The notes under the pieces: model-generated
Told to the model about the DNA's origin: nothing
What the model saw: only the letters and a program-made list of their open reading frames with translations
Databases searched by the model: none
Shown here: piece after piece, positions 1-7,543 of the stretch
Position numbering within the stretch: the first letter of the stretch is position 1
Layout of the letters: each line of letters starts with the position of its first letter
Made by a program: the position numbers and the translations under genes
Assembly (NCBI GenBank): GCA_012840625.1
Contig: DUSB01000132.1
Span: forward strand, 1-22,798
Direction: 5' to 3'
DNA length: 22,798 nucleotides
Source of the DNA: Syntrophomonadaceae bacterium
Lineage (GTDB): Bacteria > Bacillota > Syntrophomonadia > Syntrophomonadales > Syntrophomonadaceae

Positions 1-77
1 ACCATACATACCGTTCGGTATACGGCAGTTCCAGAGCTTGCACATTACTTCCCAGGCAGGAAGGAGGTATATCTACA

Positions 78-110
78 AACGGTACTATGAAATAGTGCCG
101 TTCTTATCTT
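78..110 (+). terminator. Hairpin, probable terminator of a gene upstream of the window
   Basis: The arms AACGGTACTAT (78-88) and ATAGTGCCGTT (92-102) pair over 11 positions with one G-T pair and a 3-base loop, followed by a T-rich run. This fits a Rho-independent terminator for a plus-strand gene ending left of or just inside the window. All three plus-strand frames are open at the left edge, so the end of that gene cannot be placed. Confidence 0.55.
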
Positions 111-219
111 TATTAAAGAAAACAGATCATCCTGCTAGCCATCCCCAGATTTGATTACAATCATTATTCTTTCCTTTATAACGCATAATAAGACTACTTT
201 CTACAGGGAGATGGTACAC

Positions 220-810
220 ATGAAGAAAAAAGTCTGCCTCTTATTCCTCCTGGTATCTGGATTGCTGCTGACAGGCTGCATTCCTGATCAAGCAGAACCT
301 GAAGACTACTTCCCAGCCGAAAAGGGCAATCACTGGGAATATGAAGGAACCGGCAATGAATATGCCTCTTTTAAAAGTGAAGTTCTCTACACAGAAAATG
401 ACCATCGGATCCAGATACAGGAGATTAACCCGGCCACCAGCGTCGCGGCTGTTTATACCATTACCGATAAAGCAGTAACCAGAGTATACTTTACTGGAGA
501 AAAATACGATCAGGAGAACCTCCTCCAGAAGGCTGACAACGACCAAACCATTATACTCCAAACTCCGCTTCGCAAGGGAACAAAATGGACTACCAAAAAG
601 GGACAGCGTGAAATCCAATCGGTAAGCGAAACAGTAGAAACCCCGGCCGGTACGTTTAAAAACTGTCTTAAAATCGTCATCAAAGAAGCAGGCTCTACCA
701 GCTATGAATACTACTGCAACAATGTTGGCCTAGTGAAAAGAGAATTTAAAACACCTGACATGCAGGTAAGTTCTATTTTGAAAAACTACCAGGTAGAAGA
801 AGATGATTAA
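220..810 (+). CDS. Secreted lipoprotein, conserved family of unknown function
   Basis: This is a 196-residue protein with a lipoprotein signal peptide: Lys-rich start, hydrophobic stretch and lipobox LTGC with the acylated cysteine at residue 20. It should be anchored to the outer face of the membrane. The mature part opens with an acidic segment and then a KGNHWEYEGTGNEYASF block. That block, with a later TPAGTFKNCLK motif and a C-terminal VGLVKREF, is what I remember from clostridial lipoproteins without assigned function. I chose the ATG at 220 because GGGAG lies at normal distance before it. The ATG at 211 directly abuts that site, and the ATG-less extension further upstream has no ribosome binding site. 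It appears monocistronic, with a hairpin at 844-870 behind it. No catalytic motif is visible and the function is unknown. Confidence 0.8.
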   Translation: MKKKVCLLFLLVSGLLLTGCIPDQAEPEDYFPAEKGNHWEYEGTGNEYASFKSEVLYTENDHRIQIQEINPATSVAAVYTITDKAVTRVYFTGEKYDQENLLQKADNDQTIILQTPLRKGTKWTTKKGQREIQSVSETVETPAGTFKNCLKIVIKEAGSTSYEYYCNNVGLVKREFKTPDMQVSSILKNYQVEEDD

Positions 811-843
811 AACTGGAAACGGTACCAGCAAAATACCTTCCCT

Positions 844-870
844 GGCTTTAAAATAATTCAGTTTAAAGCC
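844..870. terminator. Hairpin between convergent genes, possible terminator
   Basis: GGCTTTAAA (844-852) and TTTAAAGCC (862-870) form a perfect 9-bp stem with a 9-base loop between the plus-strand lipoprotein gene and the minus-strand gene ending at 977. The T-run behind it is poor on the plus strand, so termination efficiency is uncertain. It could serve either strand. Confidence 0.45.
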
Positions 871-976
871 ATCCTTTACATGCCCCGAACTTTACGCCCC
901 TATATACGGCTTATTTCATAATGGGGTAAGTGAGCAGCTTGCACCGGGGTATGAGATCCCCACTTTTCTATGCTGT

Positions 977-1219
977 TTATAATAGATCATTCTTATAAAA
1001 TCGATAGGCTAATAAGGTTCCAATGACAATGACTGCCAGCGCAATCAGATTTACGAACAAAAAATCGACCTGATAATCTACGGATGAATTTGCTGCTGCT
1101 ACCTGAAAAGCAAGCGGACCAATTTCAGGTATGATGGCATTAAAAACACTAGTAAAAAGCAAAACCCCAACCCCCATTAAAACCAGCAATCCGGACAAAA
1201 AGAAACCTATTTTATGCAT
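977..1219 (-). CDS. Small membrane protein, two transmembrane helices
   Basis: An 80-residue hydrophobic protein with two predicted membrane helices, about residues 5-30 and 53-73, joined by a polar loop containing NSSVDYQVD, and with a short charged tail (RFYKNDLL). The start ATG is preceded by an AGGGGGGTGTC ribosome binding site at good spacing, which supports translation. It lies downstream of, and in the same direction as, the HD-domain gene, with a gap of about 50 bases, and could be cotranscribed with it. I do not recognise the family, and no functional residues can be named. Confidence 0.6.
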   Translation of the reverse strand: MHKIGFFLSGLLVLMGVGVLLFTSVFNAIIPEIGPLAFQVAAANSSVDYQVDFLFVNLIALAVIVIGTLLAYRFYKNDLL

Positions 1220-1269
1220 GACACCCCCCTTTCCGAACTGAGGGAAGAAAAGTAAATCCAGGCGTTCGT

Positions 1270-1857
1270 CTAAGTGCGAAGAAAATCAGCCCCGCCGTCT
1301 TCTTTAAATAAGGTCCAGGCCACCGAGCTTAGCTGCCGCGCTTCTTCGTTTCTCAACCAAGCTGGATTAAGATCATAAATCCGCACCCGATCCAGGCCAT
1401 CTGCATCTTTAAATATCTGCAAAAGCCTGCAGGCTCGTTCCTGATCCTGGATACAATACTGGCTGACATTGGCCAGCCCCACCCTGTCATCCAGACAGTG
1501 GTTTGCAATAATAAAAGCCAGGATGGCCTGCTCTTCATCGCTTAGTTCCTTCACCAATGGTTTATGAACGGCTTGTTGCCAGCTGCGTTCCCCGTGCTCC
1601 GGATCGGGCCCGTCATTTACCCGCCCAATATCATGATAAACGCTGGCCAGACATAAGAGCTTTTTATCTGCTTCATTCAATGCCAATAAATGTACCAAAC
1701 TCAGGGTATGCAATAATACCCTGCGCGTATGAGCCATACCATGAACCCGGCTGCGTATAAGAAAATCCTCCTCATTTACCGCCTGTATATATTGCTCATA
1801 AACCGCTGTATCTCCTTTTTCCTCCAGTATCTGCAACAATTCCCCCCAGGCCCACAT
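1270..1857 (-). CDS. HD-domain metal-dependent phosphohydrolase-like protein
   Basis: A 195-residue soluble protein of the HD superfamily. The candidate metal ligands appear in order: H39 and H43 (VHGMAHTRR), the H75-D76 doublet in YHDIGR, H88 (EHGE), H110 (ANH) and the aspartates of KDADGLDRVR near residue 151. Known members hydrolyse phosphoester bonds in nucleotides or second messengers. The substrate here cannot be read from sequence, and the HD-GYP signature of c-di-GMP phosphodiesterases is absent. The start ATG at 1855-1857 has GAGGAAGAG directly before it and a second GAGGAG further up. It is flanked by a small membrane protein and a GGDEF cyclase gene, all on the minus strand. Confidence is good for the superfamily and low for any specific activity. 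Confidence 0.8.
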   Translation of the reverse strand: MWAWGELLQILEEKGDTAVYEQYIQAVNEEDFLIRSRVHGMAHTRRVLLHTLSLVHLLALNEADKKLLCLASVYHDIGRVNDGPDPEHGERSWQQAVHKPLVKELSDEEQAILAFIIANHCLDDRVGLANVSQYCIQDQERACRLLQIFKDADGLDRVRIYDLNPAWLRNEEARQLSSVAWTLFKEDGGADFLRT

Positions 1858-1958
1858 CTCTTCCTCACACTCCTCTACAACAACTGTGATTCAATCAAGT
1901 AAAAGCAAAACTGTTTTTATATTCTATGCTCATAGCTGGCATGCTATGGCCTTATTTC

Positions 1959-2699
1959 CTACCTGTGGTTGCATTTATCTATCATAAGTTTTTCTTGATA
2001 CATACGCTGGTCAGCCTGTTTTATTAATGCTTCCGCACTTCTTCCGTCTTCTGGATAAGTGGCGACCCCGGAGCTAAAACTTATCCTCTGTCCCGGTATG
2101 ATCTGGGTGCGGGCTATTATTTCCTGCAAACGGGCATTTAATAAATCAGCCCCCTGCCGATAAATCCCGGGCAAAACCAGGATAAACTCATCGCCTCCGT
2201 ACCGTATGAGCATATCGTTTTTGCGGGTGTTTTGTTGTACTATATCAATTATAACGCGAATTACCTGATCACCGGCCTGATGACCAAAAGTATCATTGAC
2301 TCGTTTTAAATCATCAATATCTATAAAGATAATGGATAGGACTTCATTATAACGTTCCGCCTGTTTGACATAGCTGGTCAACCTCCTTTGCCCCCAGCTC
2401 CGATTATAAACACCAGTAAGTGAATCCATGCGGGCCTGATTATACAAGCGCCTGATACTCATAAACACACCGGCTCCAAAAAGCAAAAGCCCCACCGCCT
2501 GCAGACAAATACCATAGACAGCAAATGGGAACATCAGCGGATAGAAAGGAAATTCCAGGCCTACCCCCATTATGAAGAAAATGCACCCTATTATCATCAT
2601 AAGCCTGAAAGACTGATTTTCCGGCAAGATATGTGTGCGTAGAACTCCCAGCAGTAATAGTACACCGCTAAACAACAAAAACGCCCTGCCTATGAGCAC
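1959..2699 (-). CDS. Membrane-anchored GGDEF diguanylate cyclase
   Basis: A 246-residue protein with three hydrophobic helices (about residues 5-22, 33-52 and 57-80) followed by a complete GGDEF domain (about 90-242). It carries the exact GGDEF motif at 168-172, the conserved MDSLTGVYNR entry sequence and an IDIDDLKRVND metal/nucleotide segment. An RxxD motif (RKND, 159-162) sits exactly five residues before GGDEF, the position of the inhibitory I-site, so the enzyme is predicted to be active and feedback-inhibited by c-di-GMP. The start is GTG with GGAGGTGA about 8 bases upstream. No PAS, GAF or other named sensor domain is present, so input probably comes through the membrane segment. It lies between the HD-domain gene and the WYL regulator gene on the same strand. 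Confidence 0.9.
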   Translation of the reverse strand: MLIGRAFLLFSGVLLLLGVLRTHILPENQSFRLMMIIGCIFFIMGVGLEFPFYPLMFPFAVYGICLQAVGLLLFGAGVFMSIRRLYNQARMDSLTGVYNRSWGQRRLTSYVKQAERYNEVLSIIFIDIDDLKRVNDTFGHQAGDQVIRVIIDIVQQNTRKNDMLIRYGGDEFILVLPGIYRQGADLLNARLQEIIARTQIIPGQRISFSSGVATYPEDGRSAEALIKQADQRMYQEKLMIDKCNHR

Positions 2700-2771
2700 C
2701 TGGCGGTCACCTCCGAATATTAAAATGCCTTCTAAACCCTTCTAATTAATTTAATGATATTATCCGTCGGT

Positions 2772-2791
2772 GACAGCGTATTGTCGCTGTA
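2772..2791 (-). other. Small hairpin downstream of the WYL regulator gene
   Basis: ACAGCG and CGCTGT form a 6-bp stem with a 6-base loop in the gap between the WYL gene and the GGDEF gene. No T-run follows on the minus strand, so it may be only a weak terminator or a processing site. Confidence 0.3.
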
Positions 2792-2826
2792 ATAATTACG
2801 CTCAATCGGGCATTTTTAAGCTCTAT

Positions 2827-4095
2827 TTATTTGTATACAGCCAGGATATCCCGGGCTGCCTTTTGTATTTGTTCCCGTAATTCCATGGGTTCCAGCACCT
2901 CTACCTGGTTCCCCCACTGTAAAATCCAGCTATGCATCTCAATTAATCCACACACCTCAAATTCCATCACCACCGAGCCATCCTCCAGTTCCGCCACTAG
3001 GCGCTGGCTGTGATGATAGCGAAGGTTTTTCACCCGCATGGCTACACGAGGGGAAAAATGAAGTCGCACCCGCTGGACCGGGTCATTGCAAAAAACCCCC
3101 CAACTTGATCCGATATGTTCTCTTAAATCAAAATCCTGAGGGTATTCAAAAATGTCCCTCTCCCGGGGAGTAATACCACGGATCTGATCTACCCGAAAGG
3201 TTCTAAAAGCAGAATTCTCCGGCTGTCTTCCGATCAAATACCATACAGAACGCTTGTACACCAGCCCAACTGGCTCCAATAAGCGTCTCGATTCTTCCCC
3301 CTGATTGTTTCTATAATCAATCTTGATACGAAATTCTTCTGTAAGGGCCCGAATAATAAGCCCCAGATAATCTTCAAACTGCCGGGGATCTGCCAGCGTG
3401 TTCCCCACCACATACACGCGCTCCTGAAGCCGCCGGGAACGCTCAGGAATATTTCTAAAAAAAGCCCGTTCTAATTCCTGCCGGGTGGCTTCAATCGGAT
3501 GATCCAGCAGGGTTCCCCGGTACAGAAGCATACTGGTATATAATGTCGAGGCTTCTTCCGGCGGTAATTTGGGCAAATAATACTCTTTCAGGCAATAACG
3601 TTCACTACCAGTACTAGGACGCTCAATGCCGATACCCATTTGTTCAAGATCATTTAGATCACGGTAGATCATACGTTTCAGGGTATTATTTTTCGGCTGC
3701 TCCCCACCATAATCATCTATTAAACTCCGGTACATGGACTGAATCCGCTCAAAACTTAGCCCACCATCAGGTATCGCCTGATGCAGCGTGGTATAAAGAT
3801 AAAGCAGGCGTTCTTTGTTATGAGGGCTTTTTTTTCTGTTTTTATACCCGGATAAGCCTTGCCTGACATCATCAATCGTCAGCCGTCGACCATCCTCTTT
3901 CCAAACAAGAAAGCTGTTATGCTCACATACCTGAGAATCTCCCTGCAGATTGTTAAGACAGCTGTACAAAAGCTCCCTGCTTATATGTAAGTGCTGTAGT
4001 ATCTCCTCCTCCGAACAATCTGGTTGTTTAATAAGATAATTTTTAATGGCCGCTGTCAGCTCTTTCTCCTGCTCTGTTTGAATTTTACTGGCCAT
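2827..4095 (-). CDS. WYL-domain transcriptional regulator
   Basis: A 422-residue DNA-binding regulator. The N-terminal third contains helix-turn-helix-like segments (around EEILQHLHISRELLYSCL and a second one near KRMIYRDLNDLEQMGI). A WYL domain follows, with the eponymous residues in SVWYLIGR near residue 275, preceded by EPVGLVYK and followed by FRTFRVDQIRGI. A WCX-like C-terminal domain ends the protein. WYL domains bind nucleic acid or nucleotide ligands and are common in regulators of defence or DNA-damage responses, but no such genes are visible here. I placed the start at the ATG at 4095 because AGGAGG lies 9 bases upstream. A TTG start 24 bases earlier is possible, but it lies before that site and has none of its own. 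The leader carries TGTCC/GGACA boxes, so autoregulation is possible. Confidence 0.85.
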   Translation of the reverse strand: MASKIQTEQEKELTAAIKNYLIKQPDCSEEEILQHLHISRELLYSCLNNLQGDSQVCEHNSFLVWKEDGRRLTIDDVRQGLSGYKNRKKSPHNKERLLYLYTTLHQAIPDGGLSFERIQSMYRSLIDDYGGEQPKNNTLKRMIYRDLNDLEQMGIGIERPSTGSERYCLKEYYLPKLPPEEASTLYTSMLLYRGTLLDHPIEATRQELERAFFRNIPERSRRLQERVYVVGNTLADPRQFEDYLGLIIRALTEEFRIKIDYRNNQGEESRRLLEPVGLVYKRSVWYLIGRQPENSAFRTFRVDQIRGITPRERDIFEYPQDFDLREHIGSSWGVFCNDPVQRVRLHFSPRVAMRVKNLRYHHSQRLVAELEDGSVVMEFEVCGLIEMHSWILQWGNQVEVLEPMELREQIQKAARDILAVYK

Positions 4096-4148
4096 CTCTA
4101 TCTTCCTCCTCGAGTTCAAGACCTATCTCCCCGACGATTGTCTTTATC

Positions 4149-4216
4149 ATTATATACTAATTGTTTTCCACATATCCCCATTTTGTCCTGCCCAAAGTTT
4201 GGACAATCCCGGACAG
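4149..4216 (-). promoter_or_regulatory. Putative promoter and operator of the WYL gene
   Basis: On the minus strand a TATAAT -10 box (4154 to 4149) lies upstream of the WYL start, but no good -35 is visible. Beyond it are the inverted pair TTGTCC (4183-4188) and GGACAA (4201-4206) and a third GGACAG box (4212-4217). The poor -35 plus an adjacent dyad suggests regulated initiation. Apart from this and the hflX terminator, I see nothing convincing between 4,096 and 4,500. Confidence 0.35.
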
Positions 4217-4399
4217 AACACCCAGATCTTTAGCACCAGTTAATAAATCGCGCCGGTAAAATTGCCGGCAGGGCAGTAATTTTATACCACCGGTCAGCAA
4301 GTTTATATGAGAAAAGCGAAATAAATGGCAGACATTGTAACCCCCCTGCGCCTCATAATAGCTGTTTGCTTTTAAAGCCAGGCTCCAGCCTTTATATAC

Positions 4400-4425
4400 A
4401 AAAAGAGAACCGGCCATCGGTTCTC
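4400..4425 (-). terminator. Rho-independent terminator of hflX
   Basis: Read on the minus strand, GAGAACCG and CGGTTCTC form a perfect 8-bp stem with a 5-base loop, followed directly by TTTTT. It sits about 80 bases behind the hflX stop codon. Confidence 0.85.
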
Positions 4426-4501
4426 AATAAGAAAAAAGCTCTATATTTTTAGTACATAAGACCGCACCAGCCAGCATATTTTCTTTCCATAGATTTAGAA
4501 A

Positions 4502-5602
4502 TCAACCAAATTCAAATAGCGGCTGGTTAATACATTGTTCAATGTGTTGCATTAACTCATCAATCCCTTCTCCAGTCCGGGCCGAGACCAAACAACCCGG
4601 GGCAAAAAATTCATCTATTTTATCTGCTTTATTAAATACAGTGATCACTTTAGCTTGATCAGCCCCCAAATCGTCCAGCACCTCTTCTATAACCTTCATT
4701 TTCTCCATATAATTTGGATCCGCCGCATCCACTACATGAAGCAGGAAATCAGCCTCAATAATTTCGTCCAGAGTAGAACGGAAAGCGGCTACCAAATGAT
4801 GAGGTAAATTCTGGATAAAACCCACTGAATCACTTAGCAGGATTTCCTGACCTGAAGGTAAGGTTATTTTGCGAATAGTGGTATCAAGGGTTTGGAATAC
4901 ACGTGCATTTACTGTAACCTGAGGCTGGCCACTGCGATGAGCGCTTGTACATAAACGATTAAAAAGCGACGACTTGCCGGCATTAGTATATCCCACCAAA
5001 GAGATAATCGGCAGTCCCGCACGCTGGCGCTGCTTTTTCTGATTTTGACGATTCGCTTCCACTGCTGCCAGCTGTTTCTGCAGCTCCTTGATCCGTTTAC
5101 GTATGTTCCTTTTATCCAATTCCAGCTTTTGTTCCCCTAAACCCCTGCTGCCAATCCCTCCGCCCAGTCGGCTCATTTCTTTTCCTGCACCGGTGAGGCG
5201 GGGTAAGTTGTATTGCAGATTAGCTAATTCAACCTGTAATCTGCCTTCCTTTGATCTGGCTCTCATACTGAATATATCCAAGATCAGCCTGGTGCGATCA
5301 ACCACCCTTATTTTCAGTGTTTCTTCTAAGTTGCGCTGCTGGACTGGTGATAGCTCACTATCAAATACCACCAGGTCCGGTTCTAGTTCCTCAATTAAGT
5401 GCTGCAGCTCCTGTACCTTTCCCTTGCCGATATAGCTTGCACCAGTCGGTTGATTTCTCGTCTGCACCAGTTCGGCAATGACTTCTCCTCCTGCCGCCTC
5501 CACCAGACCTGATAATTCCGCAAAGGAAGAATCAAAATTATGCCTATTTTGCCTTAACCGCAAACCTACAATGATAACCTTTTCCTTTTTTCTACGTGTC
5601 AT
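4502..5602 (-). CDS. hflX: GTPase HflX, ribosome-associated
   Basis: A 366-residue HflX-type GTPase of the Obg-HflX group, which binds 50S subunits and helps split stalled or hibernating ribosomes. The N-terminal HflX domain includes a GKGK segment near 59 and FDSELSPVQQRNLE. The linker carries the family glycine-rich motif GGGIGSRGLGEQKLELD (137-153) followed by a basic coiled-coil stretch. The G domain shows G1 GYTNAGKS (204-211), a TLDTT switch, G3 DSVGFI (usually DTVGFI), G4 NKAD (324-327) and an SAR G5 element. It is somewhat shorter than the roughly 420-residue HflX proteins, mainly at the C-terminus. The ATG start follows GGGAGAAGGAAA. It has its own terminator and an upstream hairpin, so it is probably monocistronic. 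Confidence 0.95.
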   Translation of the reverse strand: MTRRKKEKVIIVGLRLRQNRHNFDSSFAELSGLVEAAGGEVIAELVQTRNQPTGASYIGKGKVQELQHLIEELEPDLVVFDSELSPVQQRNLEETLKIRVVDRTRLILDIFSMRARSKEGRLQVELANLQYNLPRLTGAGKEMSRLGGGIGSRGLGEQKLELDKRNIRKRIKELQKQLAAVEANRQNQKKQRQRAGLPIISLVGYTNAGKSSLFNRLCTSAHRSGQPQVTVNARVFQTLDTTIRKITLPSGQEILLSDSVGFIQNLPHHLVAAFRSTLDEIIEADFLLHVVDAADPNYMEKMKVIEEVLDDLGADQAKVITVFNKADKIDEFFAPGCLVSARTGEGIDELMQHIEQCINQPLFEFG

Positions 5603-5645
5603 TTTCCTTCTCCCTTTATCTTATGTTCCTCTCCGGAAAAGAAAG

Positions 5646-5665
5646 CCTGGCTGTTTGCAGCCAGG
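5646..5665 (-). terminator. Hairpin upstream of hflX, probable terminator
   Basis: CCTGGCTG and CAGCCAGG form a perfect 8-bp stem with a 4-base loop. On the minus strand CTTTCTTTTCC follows, fitting a terminator for the lipoprotein operon ending at 5852. A TATAAT-like box on the minus strand at 5684 to 5679 lies just upstream, so the hairpin could instead sit at the very 5' end of an hflX transcript. Confidence 0.6.
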
Positions 5666-5851
5666 TCATCTTATTTTTATTATAGCCTATTTTTCTAAAT
5701 TTCCTAAATAGATCCCCGGTAGTTTGCAAAGGAAGGGGCGGCAAAACTCCTGTTTACAACCCGAACGATCCAGCTTTTATACCGCGATCTATCTAAAAAA
5801 GCTATACTAGATTAAGTCCAGAGCTTTATATGCCTATTGGTACAGATAATT

Positions 5852-6382
5852 TTATTTTAAAGCCAGATTAGCATCAAAAGGCTCCACCGCAAAAGTTGCT
5901 TTATTAAAAACATCACCCGCGTGCAGTACAATCTCTGTAATTTCTTTGGGATTCAATGTTTTACCTTCAGGAACAGTGAAAACTGCTACTCCTGATTTTT
6001 CAACCCCGGGATGAAAATCTCCGGAAATATCTCCTTCGGTTCTAAATAAATTCCCTTCTAATTGTATATCTCCCACTACCACACAACCTTGATCGGGGAA
6101 AAAACTTAATTTATTACTGCTCTCGTTTTTGATGGTCATACCAATCAGAATGCAATCTTTTTCCACCTGTACTTCGCCAATAGTTATTTTCAATCCATTT
6201 ATTATAAATTCCTCATTAATAGCTACTTTCTTGGCCTCCCCAGTTGCTGATGACTGAGCTTCAGATTTAGCTGAACCAGGCTCAGCCCCGGTATCTACAC
6301 CTGAAGGATCACCACAGCCAATCAGAGACATCATCAACAATCCGATTAATAAAACATAAAATGCTTTCTTGTAACGAATCAC
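5852..6382 (-). CDS. Secreted lipoprotein with a beta-rich domain, unknown function
   Basis: A 176-residue lipoprotein with a basic N-terminus, a hydrophobic stretch and lipobox LIGC (cysteine near residue 23). A low-complexity Ser/Ala/Glu linker (about 24-50) follows, then a domain of alternating hydrophobic and polar residues. Segments such as ILIGMTIKNESSNKLSFFP and GVEKSGVAVFTVPEG resemble extracellular immunoglobulin-like folds of the DUF4352 type; that likeness is my inference. The start is GTG at 6380-6382, immediately after the stop codon of the upstream gene, with GAGGGGGAAG as ribosome binding site inside that gene's end. The two genes form a tight, probably translationally coupled pair. 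The actual role is unknown. Confidence 0.75.
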   Translation of the reverse strand: MIRYKKAFYVLLIGLLMMSLIGCGDPSGVDTGAEPGSAKSEAQSSATGEAKKVAINEEFIINGLKITIGEVQVEKDCILIGMTIKNESSNKLSFFPDQGCVVVGDIQLEGNLFRTEGDISGDFHPGVEKSGVAVFTVPEGKTLNPKEITEIVLHAGDVFNKATFAVEPFDANLALK

Positions 6383-6739
6383 TTATACTTCCCCCTCACC
6401 TGATGTCGTGTTTTCTTTCCTCTGACTTACTAGAGACAGAATACCTGCCAGCAATAGCAATGGAAAAGCTATCACATAATACCACGAAATTGAAATAAGA
6501 CCGCCCAGCGCAGCAAGCAGCATTAATATCCCAGCTGTTTTAGGTTTCTTTAAGGTAAAAATGCTGCCTGCCAGTCCCAGGATGCTGAACAAAACAGCAG
6601 CAACTCCCAATCCCACTACAGTGCTTGTGCCAGAAGCAGAAAAAGCAGCATCTACTCCACCAACGAACAGTACGAAAATTGCACCGCCCAAACCAGTTAC
6701 CGCGCCAATAATACCTAAAACCATAGATGCAACTCGCAA
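6383..6739 (-). CDS. Small multi-pass membrane protein (DUF4064-like)
   Basis: A 118-residue protein with four hydrophobic helices, rich in Gly and Ala, and a short charged tail (SQRKENTTSGEGEV) that should face the cytoplasm. The overall pattern resembles DUF4064-type small membrane proteins, but this is tentative. The start is TTG at 6737-6739, chosen because AAGGAGG lies 7 bases upstream; the next ATG, 15 bases downstream, has no such site. Its stop codon is directly followed by the GTG start of the lipoprotein gene, so the two are cotranscribed and may act together at the membrane. No enzymatic motif is visible. Confidence 0.7.
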   Translation of the reverse strand: MRVASMVLGIIGAVTGLGGAIFVLFVGGVDAAFSASGTSTVVGLGVAAVLFSILGLAGSIFTLKKPKTAGILMLLAALGGLISISWYYVIAFPLLLLAGILSLVSQRKENTTSGEGEV

Positions 6740-6889
6740 TAGTACACCTCCTTAAACAGTACTCCATATAAGAAGTTTCATTACATAGCTGTTTTACCTG
6801 TATCTCCAGAATCCCCCCTATAATTTGTCATCTAACCTGTAAAACCATCAGCTATCTACTTTTCCTTCTATAAATATATATAGCAAATG

Positions 6890-6914
6890 CAGGTGACAAC
6901 TGCTTGTCATCCTG
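6890..6914. other. Imperfect inverted repeat in a divergent intergenic region
   Basis: CAGG-T-GACAA and TTGTC-AT-CCTG form two stem blocks of 4 and 5 bp separated by an internal bulge. It lies in the 363-base gap between the divergent membrane-protein operon and the MOSC gene. It could be an operator; no T-run supports a terminator. Confidence 0.3.
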
Positions 6915-6976
6915 TCTTTGCAGTAGATAATGCTTGTTTTAGATCGAATTGCGCCATACCCCTAGCCAATACTTTT

Positions 6977-7004
6977 TTGCTTTAAAGCGATGTATTTGTA
7001 TTAT
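6977..7004 (+). promoter_or_regulatory. Putative promoter of the MOSC gene
   Basis: TTGCTT and TATTAT separated by 16 bases lie about 100 bases before the MOSC start codon in an AT-rich stretch. The match to sigma-A consensus is moderate. Confidence 0.35.
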
Positions 7005-7102
7005 AGCAGATGATCATTTTTCCTGCAGCAAAAAGATAGCCCGAATGTTAAAATTTAATTTGAAAAGAGCTTTGTCTATTAGATATTCAGGGGGGAGATT
7101 AT

Positions 7103-7540
7103 ATGGTAGGGAAAGTATTAGCGGTTAATATAGCGGAAAAAAGAGGACAGAAAAAACACAATATAGATGAAGCCTATCTCAAAGCCGATCTGGGCATTGG
7201 TATTGATGCTCATCAAGGTGACTGGCACCGCCAGATCAGTTTACTGTCACTATCGAGTTTTGAAAAGATGCGTGCTCAGGGAATAAACGTAGAGTATGGC
7301 GGTTTTGCGGAAAACATTACCGTCGGAGAGCTGGATTTGATAAAACTTCCGCCTGGAACCCGCTTAAAAGTGGGGGATTCTCTGCTGGAAATTACTCAGA
7401 TCGGTAAAGAATGCCATAACCAGAGCTGTACTATTAAAAAACAGGCCGGATCCTGTATTATGCCTGTTGAAGGTGTATTTGCCCGGGTACTGGAATCCGG
7501 TTGGATAAAAAGAGGAGATAGCGTGGAGCCGATACAGTAG
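7103..7540 (+). CDS. MOSC-domain protein
   Basis: A 145-residue stand-alone MOSC domain, the fold of the molybdenum cofactor sulfurase C-terminus that handles sulfur for molybdenum and related cofactors. It shows the family block DAHQGDWHRQISLLS (about 35-49), FAENITVGE (68-76) and a cysteine-bearing segment IGKECHNQSC near 100-109 with a further cysteine in GSCIMP. The ATG start follows GGGGGGAGATTAT. It is a single gene, convergent with the protease gene only 3 bases away. Single-domain MOSC proteins often lie next to moaB/mogA or moaC, which are not seen here. The molybdate importer further down the window is compatible with active molybdenum metabolism. The exact reaction is unknown. Confidence 0.9.
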   Translation: MVGKVLAVNIAEKRGQKKHNIDEAYLKADLGIGIDAHQGDWHRQISLLSLSSFEKMRAQGINVEYGGFAENITVGELDLIKLPPGTRLKVGDSLLEITQIGKECHNQSCTIKKQAGSCIMPVEGVFARVLESGWIKRGDSVEPIQ

Positions 7541-7543
7541 ATC

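Noticed and set aside
1..90. Possible C-terminal end of a gene entering from the left
   Set aside because: All three plus frames are open over this short stretch and none gives a recognisable protein end; only the hairpin at 78-102 is supported.
1270..2699. HD plus GGDEF genes as a matched c-di-GMP synthesis/degradation pair
   Set aside because: The HD protein lacks the GYP signature and EAL is absent, so the pairing is not supported by sequence.
4157..4417. Open frame of 86 codons on the minus strand downstream of hflX
   Set aside because: Its ATG lies in the loop of the hflX terminator hairpin, no family is recognisable, and no ribosome binding site fits.
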